64,000 nt of DNA from Pomphorhynchus laevis (lineage: Eukaryota; Acanthocephala; Palaeacanthocephala; Echinorhynchida; Pomphorhynchidae), in the NCBI GenBank assembly GCA_012934845.2, contig WNNJ02002494.1, positions 79,127 to 143,126 on the forward strand. Reading direction: 5' to 3'. This document shows, piece after piece, positions 55,501-64,000 of this stretch. Position 1 is the first letter of the stretch, and each line of letters begins with the position of its first letter. Under the pieces are notes generated by a model that saw only the letters and a list, made by a program, of their open reading frames with translations, did no database searches and was not told where the DNA came from. The position numbers were made by a program, and so were the translations under genes.

Positions 55501-58500
55501 TTTTAAATATTATCAACTAATAAAATTTGCGTTTCAAGTAAACTTGATGTATTTTTAAACTGTAGATTGTATTTTATTGTAATTATTTGTAATTTTATTT
55601 TAAATCAACTAATAAAATTTGCATTTCTATATTAATTATTAACTCATTAATATTATTATAATTTATGACTTATCGCCTTATTAATAAACGTTTAATTTTC
55701 AAATGAAATTCTCATTATTAATGCCATTATTAAATGGCATCAATAAAATGCCATTATTATACAATTATAATAATGATATTATACAATAATAATATTATAC
55801 AATTCATATTATTATACAAATTATCTTCATCGATGACAATGTCGTAGAAATGTAAGAATCAACACTTATATGTAATCCGTTTCGTAATAAATTATTCATT
55901 TCTCAGTATTAATGTATTTCCATTTTACTTACAATATATTGTAAAATTAATCAAAATTCGACGAATTCGATTAACTTTACTAAATATGTTATATTTTATA
56001 TAACATATGTTATATAAAATGTATGTTATATATGCAGGTTTTTTATTATCAACTTTTACCGTTAAGAAATCACACAAGTATTTAACAAAAATATTGCCTT
56101 TTTAGATTCACAGCTGATGCATTTCACCATAGCATTAGATCTAGTGTTCAACGATGTCATTGATCCGACTCGAGTAAAGTTTGAATTTATCACAAAGGTG
56201 ACTAGAATCGCTGCTTCAGCAAACATTGTGCCTAGCAGTGCTGAACTGGCATCTTGGTATTATTCCAAAAAGCCGCTTACATGTGACTTTGTCGTACTGA
56301 CAAATAGGTAATCGTTCTTGATTTGCTGATAATTAATAAGTTAATACCTTATTAACCTTAATAGCTTAATAGGTTATTATAATAATACCTTATTAACTTT
56401 AATACCTTATTAACCTTAATAGGTTAATAATGTATAAGCATTCGGCCCTTTATCTATTTGTAATCTAAAGGTTTATGTGATCTCAAGGTCTATTTTGATA
56501 ATACTCAAATTCAAATTATGATAGAAGCTTTAATTTTATTTAACTTTCAAACTAGTCAACCTGCTAAAATGCCAGCAAAGTTGGCTAATAGATATGAACA
56601 CTAAATTTCTATGTAATTACATGTATATAACCTGCAAACATGAAAAATTTATATAATTTATTAACTTTATCATTTTACAATTAGTGTTTTCATGTATATG
56701 TTAACACATTCTGCTATTCTTAAAGATAAAATATTTTTAAATGTAACTCGAATATTATAAGCCAACAGTTTAAAAGGAACAACGCAATACTAATTAATAA
56801 AGTTAAAGGACCGAATCGTACTCGTTCATTCGTGTTTAGTGACGTTTTTAGTGAAAATAAAATATAGCGTTTTTTAAATAAAATATAATGTATACATTAT
56901 AAAAATAAAATATAATGTATACATTTTTTTAACTTGATTTAAATTATAGAAAATCTAAAAACAATTATTTATTTTATTATTTAATTATTAAATTTTGATT
57001 TAGCATTATTATGTTTTGTTTATTTTATAATTATATTAAATACGTAGACTCAGTTAGCTGATATAATTAATTAACCGAATCCTTAAATTTTAAATTAGTG
57101 TTTAATGTTTATTTGTTGAAACATGAGCCTATATTAGCCTACATAAGTATACATAAGCTAATCTGTTTATTTTTAAGATTTTTTATTTAATTTGCAAGAT
57201 TTCAAATAGTGTTTTTTTTTCGCATATTTGTAACTGCAATAATAGTGCTTTCTTCAAATCAACTGAATTAAGAAGTGCTAGCAACAATGTATTAGTAATA
57301 AGGATTTACTTTATAATTAAAACGCATAAAAATAAATTATGTACACAAACTGAATAAAATATTGTATGTTAGATTTAACTTTCTTTCGTCTTCTTCTATG
57401 ATGACAATAAGGGATCAGATCCCTTCAGTTGACACCAACGCGCAACTTTCCGACTTAGCCACCCATTGTTTTTCAGACAAGATATTTTTGCAGATTTGTA
57501 TCTGCAATACAAATCAACTTAATTTACATCAAATGAATCAAGAAGTACTAGCAACAACTTATTAAGGTTGTTTCGTGTACATACACGCCAAAGTGTTTAT
57601 AAGATGGATCTCTGTGTTTCTACGGGCAAGATTTGATTGAGAATCAGCATTATAAAATTATTAAATTATAATTATAATTATATAATTATCATTATTAAAT
57701 TACGAATCGCTGTAAATAATCGTTAGTTATTTACTGTTATTCACGACTTTGAACGAAATTTTCTGAATGCCATATTAATTAGCAGAACACATGATTGGAA
57801 TTTTTATTTAATTTAAATAATTGTTTTTGAATAATCAAAATCAAATAATAAATCTAATTGCTAATTATAATAATTAATTTTATTGTATCAATAAAAAACG
57901 TTTTATTTTTTATTTGTTCTAGCGTTACGGTTTTTCATCACATAATTAGAGTCTAATAAAAAGTCATTAAATTATTTAGAAAAATAATAAAAATTTAAAA
58001 TAAATAATTTTTTAATTAATAATTAATAATTTATTTTTCAAAGATAAAATCTTATTGATCATACAGATTGAAATTTTACATTTCTAATTAGTATAGGAAC
58101 CAGAATGAGAAATCCGCTAAACAATATGTTGTTATGAGATCGTGCGGCGCTATTACAACGAAGTCAAAGGAACCTAACACATTAAAGTGTATTACCTCTG
58201 ATATTTATAATGGTACTGTTTTTTAATGGCTTTATTACTTAACCTTTTTCCTGTAGATATCGATTCAAATGAGATGGACGGTGTTGTTTTAAGTGGAGAA
58301 GGTCGAACTCGGAAAGAGTACTCTCGGGATACTCTTCAAGAATGGAAGTTGGCTTTACATGAATGGAATGTGCCTAATATTACACCTAAATCGATTTTAA
58401 AGCTGATTGACGAAGGTAAGAAATTATAATGCACGTTTTAACAGGCAATGTAATCAATTAAGACTATCGTTAGCGTAATTGTTTGAAAATTTAAATTTTT

Positions 58501-61500
58501 ACAAATTCAATTCATTCATGTCATTTTTTTTGAATTTTTAATTTTTTACAAATTCTTTCGCATTTTGAAAATTGTGATAAATATTTTACATTTTAAAGCT
58601 AATGAGATACCAGTTTTGCAAAAGCATAACAAATAAACGTTAGAGAAAATAAGAAATAAACGTTAAAAGAAATTTTCGATGTGTTATTAACAAAGTTTTA
58701 TAAAAATGTTTTTTACATTAAATACTTCAATCTTGTCTAGTTTAAAGTGTTACAATTGGTTCTTGAAGTTAAATTTTTTACAACGTGCCAATAATCACAC
58801 GAACGTGATTCTCATTAAAACTGGAATCCACCAGTTTTTAAAAACATACACCAGAAAACCAACTGTAGAGTTTACAATAAAATCATTGATTTCAAATAGA
58901 ATTTGAAAATTAAGATAAAATTAAATAAAAATAAAGATTTTTGTAAAATTTTAAAATTACCAGTCAATGCAGATATACAAAAATTATTTGAATATTTATA
59001 GCAAAATATGTAATAAAATTTATGTAAGAAATGCGGACCCAGCCACTTACAGGTTCATTAATAAATAAAAAACAAAAAATCAAATTGAGTACTGTAAATT
59101 TTCGGATTGTTATTTGTTTCATGAACGGAATGAGACCGCTTTATTGGAAGATGGTTAGACACCTAAATTAAGACAGAGAGAGTAGAAAGTGATTGGAAAA
59201 TTCAGGATAATACAATAATGTTATATTATAATATATTTATATTATTATATTATAATATTATAATGCACATGTCAAATAAAAAGCGCTATAATAAAAGGTT
59301 CTCAATTATAATGTTACGTTAAAGATTATAATTTTATATTGGATAATTAATATTATATAATAATTATGTTACAATTATGCTATATTATAATATATTTACA
59401 TTATAATAATATTATATAATATAATCTATAATACACATCCAAATGAAAAGCGCTGTAATGTCACAGTTATGTTATTATGTTATGTCACAGTTATCTTATA
59501 ATTAATTCATTAATTATAAAATGACAAGTGGGAATCAAATGAAATTCCGAGAATAGTCATAAAAGTGACTACCGTAAAGTATAGTCAGACATTTTGATTG
59601 AAAATCAAAATGTCCAAGAACAGAACCTTGAGGTAAAGGTCCAAGAACAGAACCTTGAGGTACGCCGTGAGTGAGTTATATTACATTATAATATTGTTAT
59701 ATAATATAATCTATAATACACATGCCAAATAAAAAGCGCTGTAATGTCACAGTTATCTTATAATTAATTAATTATGAAATATTAAAGCATTTGGTAATCT
59801 AAGATTTGTTTTTATCTACATTTAAAATATTTAAATATTAATTAGAATATTAATTCATATTCTAAATTAGAATATAAATTGTACTAACAATATGCTACCC
59901 ATCTGATTGTTTCATTTAGTATAATTAATCCTTTAATTAATTGTCCGTTTTCACTTCAAATAAAATAATTTGAAGAATAAGATAAATATAAAAGATAACT
60001 AATTGTAAGTTAAATTAGTTTATCAATTATTAGATTATTGGTAATTTAAAGTAGTGTTCAATCGATAGTGATGGATCCTCGTAAATGAGAATATCTGCAG
60101 GGCGCTCTCGCAAATTCCTGACTAGATTGGGTACCTCTCTCACTACTCTTGAGTCGGTTGATACCGCCGCTTGAAATATGATGTCTCGCACTCCGTCATG
60201 CCTAATTCCAGGATATCCGCCAAACTAGCAAGTCAGAGCATGAAATCCAATTAATATTATATAATAATTATGTTACAATTATGTTATATTATAAAATAGA
60301 ATTTATTTTATGTGACAAATGTGAACGGAGCCACTTACAGGTAAACCAATAAATGAAAAATAAAAAAATCGTATATAGTATTGTATATTACCAAGAAATC
60401 TGTGAAGGATGCAATATGCCAAGTTTATCCTTAGCATTGCCGACAAGGGATTTTTGTTTTACTGGACAAGATATATAAGCCAGAGGGACAGATGTGAAAT
60501 GAAGAAAGATCAGGCTTTGTCGAAGGAGTTGAGGTGGATTGACAGAAGCTGATTAAATATACTAAAAGAAGAAGAGTAACGATTGTTAACGGAAAGGTGT
60601 TTCCGTGATAGTGGCCCAGAAACATGGTATGTGTGGAAGTCATAATTAGTGCAATATCTAAAAAATGACTTAGAGACCTGTGTGACTAAATCGTAGAGTT
60701 AGCGTAGATATGTGGACTGAGTCATAGGAAGGAAGATATTATGGGGATTTGGATGTGCGGAATATCAATGCAGATATACAGAAATTATTTGCATATTTAT
60801 AGCAAAATATAAATCAGGAATTTAATTTATTAAATAGTTTAATTAAATATTAATTAAATTAATAAATATTTTATGTATAAGAAATGCTTGCATATGCCCA
60901 ACTGCTGCATGGGATCATTTTAAAACTCCGTAGTATTTAGAATACAGATTAGAATTCCGTGTTTTAGTCTGGATATCTATTCTATATGTAATATAAATAT
61001 AAGAAAACATTTCCAACACGTTGCTCAAATGTCTAAGGCTTCTGCTTTCGAACCAGAACATTTGTTGTGCATATCATCCTTATCTGCTCAGCAGAGGTTG
61101 TTGCTGACTGTTCGCTTCACTCGTTTAAATCCAAAGCTGAATTTAGCATATAGAAAATAAGTTTGGCTGTGCGGAATTAAACAACGGCCATCATTTCGAA
61201 TGGAATTCGTAAAGTATTCAATGTAGTTGCCGATTTAAACAGGATTCGATCAACGAACTGCAGGTCCATATCGCTTCTAGACGACTACTTCAGCATCGAA
61301 ATTATTGAGTACTCGACAACACTCATAAGTAGAATAAAGTACCCACTTGTCGTTTTGCTTGCCTGTGCACAGTACAAGAAGGCATTTCTGACACGTTGCT
61401 TAAATGTCTGAGGTTTTTGCTCTCAAACCAGAACATTTGCTGTACAGACCATCCTTATCTATTCATCAGAGGTTGTAGCTGACTGTTTGCTTTACTCATT

Positions 61501-64000
61501 AGATTTAAAACTGGATTCGGCGTATATATAGTTAAAGTATAAATTGAATCTAGACACGTGTTTCGTCCTTACGAGTCCCGTAAGGACGAAACACGTGTCT
61601 AGCGTTGTGTTTTGCGTTTGATTACGCATAGTTTGAGTTCATTGGATTACTGGGCGCACATTTGGGTGAATAAATAGATGTAGTTCGCCCCAGTTTCAAT
61701 CTGAACATTATATTGTTATTGCGAAAAATCGCTTGAAACTTTGTACGATTGATTTTTAATCCATATTTGCTGCTAAATAAGTGGAGTTAGATCATCAGAT
61801 TCACCAGTCTAATGTATTACTCCGAGACGTTCCTAGCCACCCAGTAGTCATCGTCAGGCGGATGAAGTGGTTAGGCTGCGTTTTGACTGATTTTTTGATA
61901 ACTACAAAGGCACAAACAATTCCTCACGATGCTAGACGAAAGTCAGATGTAGAAAGCGTTTTTACGGGATTGTTGCGGGTGTGGACCTTCTAGTCATTCT
62001 TTATATAAGGCACAAATGCGTATCCGTTGATTACAAGGGCACCAAATTTCTCACAGGATTCTAATAGAAATGCGTCATTTTATAAATTGTTATTGCGAAA
62101 AATCGCTTGAAGCTGTGGTCCAGGAGCCAAAGCTGGCTACAATTGATTTTGAATCCGTACTTGAGACTAAATAAATGTACTTCGATAATCAGTTCCATTA
62201 GTCTAATGTATCACTCCGAAACGTTCTTAACCACCCTGCAGTCATCGTCAGCCAAATGAAGTGGTTAAGTTGCGTTTCGACTGCTTTTGTGATAACTATA
62301 AAGATATATAAACGTTTTTAATATCTTTAAATATTTATTGATTATTATATTGATACAATTTAATTGGTTATTCAATAATATCAATTAAGTACTGCAATGG
62401 CGGTCCCGGTAGACAGCCATTGATTAAACTCTGATTCGTGTTTACATATAACACGAATCAGAGTTTACACTGTCTACCTTCTTGGTGAATAGTGTCTTGG
62501 TGATATACAGAATATTTACAATCGAAAAAGTTTAAATAAACGAAACGTTTTAAATATATTTGATTTCATGCCGGTGAACATATAATATATATTAGAAGCA
62601 CAAAAAAGTAGAATCCAGTTGTTCATAGCATAGTATGAAAAGTCAAACTTTAAAAAAGGCACTGCAAACGTTTCCAATAGATAAAGCCGTGTAGCATGTC
62701 GAAGTACAGTCGCATATATGAAGTACAACATATGTGATAAGTATGATTACAATACGAAGGGTGTTGTATACATCGGAACGTGTAATTTGTGCAATAAGCA
62801 ATACGTCGATGAAACCTGAAGATTTTAAGGCTTAGGTTAAGTGATCATCATTGTAAACGCTATAACAAGTATGCTTTGTTGCTGTACAATTATAACGAAC
62901 GTAAAAATGAGTGCAAATATAGGCACGCTAGTATTAGTGGAAACCTAAAAGAATGTTAAGCTCAATTGACAAGATAAATACAGAATTTTTTGATTTTGAT
63001 TTTGATATTCTTATATTCACTCATAATTAATCACGAAATCGACCATAAATAGAATTCAATTAAAGGGTTAGTTATGGATATCCACAGAATAATTGTAAAT
63101 AATTGATTGGCAAATAATTGCCACATCATAACTAATTTTAAGTGAAAATCAAATCGATCGATACGAGATGTAATCCGATCAATATTCATGTACAGATGAT
63201 ATGACCGAAATATATAGAGATATATTCTTATATAAGCAACAAGTTCAACTTAATTTGAACTTAATTTAAGGTTAAAATTAAACATTTATGATTCTATAGC
63301 TGAAGATCTGAGTTGCGTAATTCAAGTAGTTCAGAAAGTATTTTGTTAGAATAAACACTTTCTTAAGTTCAATATGATACATTCTTCATAATTGGCTTAA
63401 TCTACGATCATAAGCTTTTTAATGCCTTTTCTTAATTAATGTCTTTACTCTACAGTTCAGTTTATGTATTATTTGTATTCAAGTCATTCAGCATCCTGGC
63501 TATCATTTACTGACGAGTCCACTTTCAATGAGTACTGTAAAGTGTAATTGGCATATTCAGATGGCAAAAAAATTCCCAATTGTGTGATTTTTGTAACATT
63601 ATAATCTGTAATTAGCCATGATTTTGATGTGCGAGCAATAAATAACTTTTATGTCTTTATTTTTACAATTAAAGCTTTTTAGCATATATTATAAATATTA
63701 ATAATACTATTAATATATTATTACATAATTATTACTTAAAATTATATATTATTAATAAATATTATAATATTATATTATAATAATATAATATTATTAATAT
63801 TAATATTAATAAGTAACCATAATTTAATATTTAAATTATTAATACGAGACATATTTTTAAGATTATAATATAAATAACTTTTAGTACAAACAGTGATAAC
63901 TTTTAGTAAAAACCGCTTTAAATCATGTTGTTTGAATTTTATTTCGATTTCAAAGATGTACCAGATGCAGGAATAAAAAGCTCCAATTACTGTGGTAGTT
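52423..64000 (+). CDS. RABGAP1-like Rab GTPase-activating protein, partial gene
   Basis: Ten exons spliced in a consistent reading frame (52423-52510, 52558-52668, 53735-53915, 54953-55206, 55272-55338, 55384-55483, 56106-56307, 58097-58212, 58257-58415, 63956-end). The order of domains is that of RABGAP1/RABGAP1L: a PTB domain (exons 1-4), the kinesin-like middle domain (exons 4-7), a linker and the start of the TBC GAP domain (exons 9-10). TBC domains stimulate GTP hydrolysis by Rab proteins, which control membrane traffic. All introns are GT-AG and every exon junction keeps phase. The N-terminus and most of the TBC domain lie outside the window or are unrecognised. The 5.5 kb last intron is full of retroelement debris. 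RABGAP1 versus RABGAP1L is not decided; I infer a single ancestral gene. Confidence 0.85.
52558..52668 (+). CDS. RABGAP1-like exon: PTB
   Basis: Follows a 47 nt intron ending in 'cgttttag'. It encodes LKNTVDEMFTVTISINESTN then GGSLR, matching the family strand that reads SLDVTLSVPN and so on. The donor is gtaatt and the exon ends in phase 2. Confidence 0.85.
53352..53452. repeat. 40 bp tandem repeat in an intron
   Basis: About 2.5 copies of a unit containing 'tcatgctagtattttacggt' and 'agtccaattctat', in the intron between exons 2 and 3 of the RABGAP1-like gene. Confidence 0.85.
53735..53915 (+). CDS. RABGAP1-like exon: PTB core
   Basis: Completes the split arginine codon, then ILDESTFGEIMKFEMTNVQR and CFRGQTKES, then VTIYGFRFSSSNT. 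The pattern fits the PTB strand reading ILFCVRG and the later strand IHVFRCE. Donor gtaagt, phase 0. Confidence 0.85.
54953..55206 (+). CDS. RABGAP1-like exon: PTB helix and middle domain
   Basis: Begins AVQIIRYFSKIFKSS, the C-terminal PTB helix (family: AVSRILYSFATAF), then FRLSFDIKELDNKNVFMSVP and RTRNVFRLRKDRCKRMMITI, the first strands of the kinesin-like middle domain. It ends IDR in phase 2. Acceptor 'tcatttttag'. Confidence 0.9.
55272..55338 (+). CDS. RABGAP1-like exon: CFG block
   Basis: After a 65 nt intron, it completes the arginine and encodes CFGVLLSHGVNVANHKMKLL then DT, which matches the family block RCFGLLLSPGKDV followed by MHLLD. A nearer AG at 55242 would not give this protein, so the acceptor at 55271 was chosen. 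The donor is gtattt. Confidence 0.88.
55384..55483 (+). CDS. RABGAP1-like exon: middle domain
   Basis: After a 45 nt intron, encodes LNQLQLIAIWDQDLINLTWL and DDLHC, matching the family strand with ITGSWNP in spacing and pattern. It ends in phase 1. Confidence 0.8.
56106..56307 (+). CDS. RABGAP1-like exon: middle domain end
   Basis: Encodes LMHFTIALDLVFNDVIDPTR then VKFEFITKVTRI and SWYYSKKPLTCDFVVL, clearly matching the family segments FMTTAVDLVITEVQEPVRF and FWPFSKRSTTENFFLKL. It ends in phase 2 with donor gtaatc. Confidence 0.9.
58097..58212 (+). CDS. RABGAP1-like exon: linker
   Basis: Acceptor 'ttagtatag'. It completes an arginine, then NQNEKSAKQYVVMRSCGAIT and onward. The VVMRSCG segment corresponds to the YEVVCL strand of the family. 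Conservation is low but the phase fits on both sides. It ends in phase 1. Confidence 0.75.
58257..58415 (+). CDS. RABGAP1-like exon: entry to TBC domain
   Basis: Follows a 44 nt intron. It encodes an acidic linker, then VVLSGEGRTRKEYSRDTLQE and WKLALHEW, then PKSILKLIDE. The family reads LLSGSGDVSKE, then TWGELLSKWH and KQLSSLVRNG at this place. The donor is gtaaga and the exon ends after one base of a codon. Confidence 0.9.
58963..59010. repeat. Direct repeat pair, ~1.8 kb apart
   Basis: Bases 58963-59010 match 60767-60812 almost exactly, sharing 'tcaatgcagatatac' and 'atttatagcaaaatat'. They flank a block of minus-strand retroelement scraps, so the block may be one composite insertion or duplication. 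Confidence 0.75.
59020..59080 (-). pseudogene. CR1-like 3' end scrap
   Basis: On the minus strand 'cctgtaagtggctgggtccg' then 'catttcttacataaa' repeats the layout of the family A 3' stem-loop (ttgtaagcg... cgcatttgccacattaaa). No coding part was recognised next to it. Confidence 0.55.
59608..59668 (-). pseudogene. RT motif scrap, PQGSVLG encoded twice
   Basis: The minus strand reads GVPQGSVLGP from about 59665. 'aggttctgttcttggac' occurs twice, 27 bp apart (59612-59634 and 59639-59661). Only this block of an RT remains. Confidence 0.7.
60080..60245 (-). pseudogene. C-terminal scrap of the GVQQGDSLG-type RT
   Basis: The minus strand from about 60235 reads GFHALTC, a stop, FGGYPGIRHDGVRDII, then REVPNLVRNLRERPADILIY. 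The H-C motif, RHDGVRD block and RPADIL block belong to the post-RT region of the family at 2.7 kb and 43.6 kb. Confidence 0.65.
60300..60650 (-). pseudogene. CR1-like 3' end
   Basis: The minus strand ends with 'cctgtaagtggctccgttca', 'catttgtcac' and 'ataaaataaa' (60335-60300). Upstream, the 70-codon frame 60431-60643 (ending PSGLYILSSKTKIP, serine/threonine-rich) may be part of the element but I do not recognise it. Confidence 0.5.
61021..61510. repeat. ~125 bp direct repeat, 360 bp apart
   Basis: Bases 61021-61150 and 61381-61510 are about 80 percent alike, sharing for example 'accagaacatttg', 'catccttatct' and 'gctgactgtt'. They lie in the last intron of the RABGAP1-like gene. Confidence 0.75.
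61550..61602. repeat. Perfect 24 bp hairpin with hammerhead-like half
   Basis: Bases 61550-61573 pair perfectly with 61579-61602 (loop agtcc). The right side reads 'gagtcccgtaaggacgaaac' then 'acgtgtc', which is the stem II, GAAA and cleavage-triplet part of a hammerhead ribozyme. The box before it is cttacga instead of ctgacga, and no stem I partner was found. Confidence 0.6.
61690..62295. repeat. ~200 bp direct repeat, ~390 bp apart
   Basis: Copies at about 61705-61910 and 62085-62295 share 'ttgttattgcgaaaaatcgc', 'tctaatgtat', 'actccga', 'gtcatcgtcag' and 'gatgaagtggtta'. They lie upstream of the Penelope GIY-YIG fragment in the same intron. Confidence 0.78.
62408..62478. repeat. Two-part inverted repeat (17 bp + 9 bp)
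   Basis: Bases 62426-62442 pair with 62450-62466 without mismatch (arm 'aaactctgattcgtgtt'). The outer 'ggtagacag' (62408-62416) pairs with 'ctgtctacc' (62470-62478). Foldback-like; no protein. Confidence 0.8.
62691..62960 (+). pseudogene. Penelope-like GIY-YIG endonuclease, 3' end
   Basis: From 62691: VACRSTVAYMKYN, then KGVVYIGTCNLCNKQYVDET (62755-62817), the VVYI / CxxC / QYV pattern of Penelope GIY-YIG domains, where the usual G before T is D. A stop and a frameshift follow, then LRLSDHHCKRYNKYALLLYN (about 62833-62892) and a stop at 62958-62960. There is no RT part on its 5' side. It lies in the last intron of the RABGAP1-like gene. Confidence 0.85.
63956..64000 (+). CDS. Candidate RABGAP1-like exon: TBC domain start
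   Basis: After 'tttcgatttcaaag', the codon completed from the previous exon gives D, then VPDAGIKSSNYCGS. This fits the first TBC motif (family GVPEALRGEVWQLLAG) by position and phase, but R and W of the motif are replaced by K and Y. It is cut by the window edge, so only 45 bases are available. Confidence 0.45.

Noticed and set aside
63510-63550. ctgacgagtcc with possible stem I (tttac/gtaaa)
   Set aside because: No GAAA box and no stem III follow, so it is probably chance.
1-64000. CRISPR array, bacterial operons, tRNA genes
   Set aside because: No regularly spaced repeat with unique spacers, no bacterial gene organisation and no tRNA cloverleaf was seen. The only 'ggttcgattcc' occurrence (near 27405) is part of the 18S sequence.

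Overview
The window is a stretch of an AT-rich animal genome: spliced genes with GT-AG introns (several only 44-65 nt long), animal-type gene families, and a dense layer of decayed retrotransposons. The partial 18S rRNA sequence and the mix of Penelope-like, CR1-like and RTE elements would suit a flatworm or another lophotrochozoan. That placement is an inference and was not tested by any search.

Only two host genes can be recognised. On the minus strand at 22.1-24.3 kb is a single-exon AAA-ATPase of the AFG2/SPATA5 type whose first ATPase domain has lost its Walker B acid. On the plus strand, from about 52.4 kb to the right edge, are ten exons of a RABGAP1-like Rab GTPase-activating protein (PTB domain, kinesin-like middle domain, start of the TBC domain). 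Splice phases agree across every junction, and the gene runs off the window.

Layout: 1-2.6 kb, AT-rich DNA with a ~315 bp satellite; 2.7-6 kb, an RT relic followed by a Penelope-like element with a duplicated tail; 7-16 kb, CR1-like copies, a foldback MITE, a minisatellite and a Penelope copy with an inverted 5' part; 17-20.3 kb, a nearly intact non-LTR element and another CR1-like fragment; 22-24.3 kb, the AFG2-like gene; 24.3-30.6 kb, a ~155 bp repeat array split by a Ty3/gypsy element, which itself carries about 1.1 kb of 18S rRNA sequence inside its RT; 30.6-43.9 kb, more non-LTR and RTE relics; 44-46.5 kb, very AT-rich DNA; 46.5-47 kb, a 350 bp repeat unit carrying a textbook hammerhead ribozyme; 47-52 kb, two more non-LTR relics; 52.4-64 kb, the RABGAP1-like gene, whose last intron (5.5 kb) holds retroelement scraps, perfect hairpins and a Penelope GIY-YIG fragment.

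For reference below, family A is the CR1-like group with the YADD-type RT and a pyrimidine-rich sense strand. Family B is the non-LTR group with the FSRAFDRVPH and DDLKLW motifs. Most copies are broken by frameshifts and stops. The family A RT at 14.5-16.0 kb and the family B RT at 17.9-19.6 kb keep long open frames and look young.
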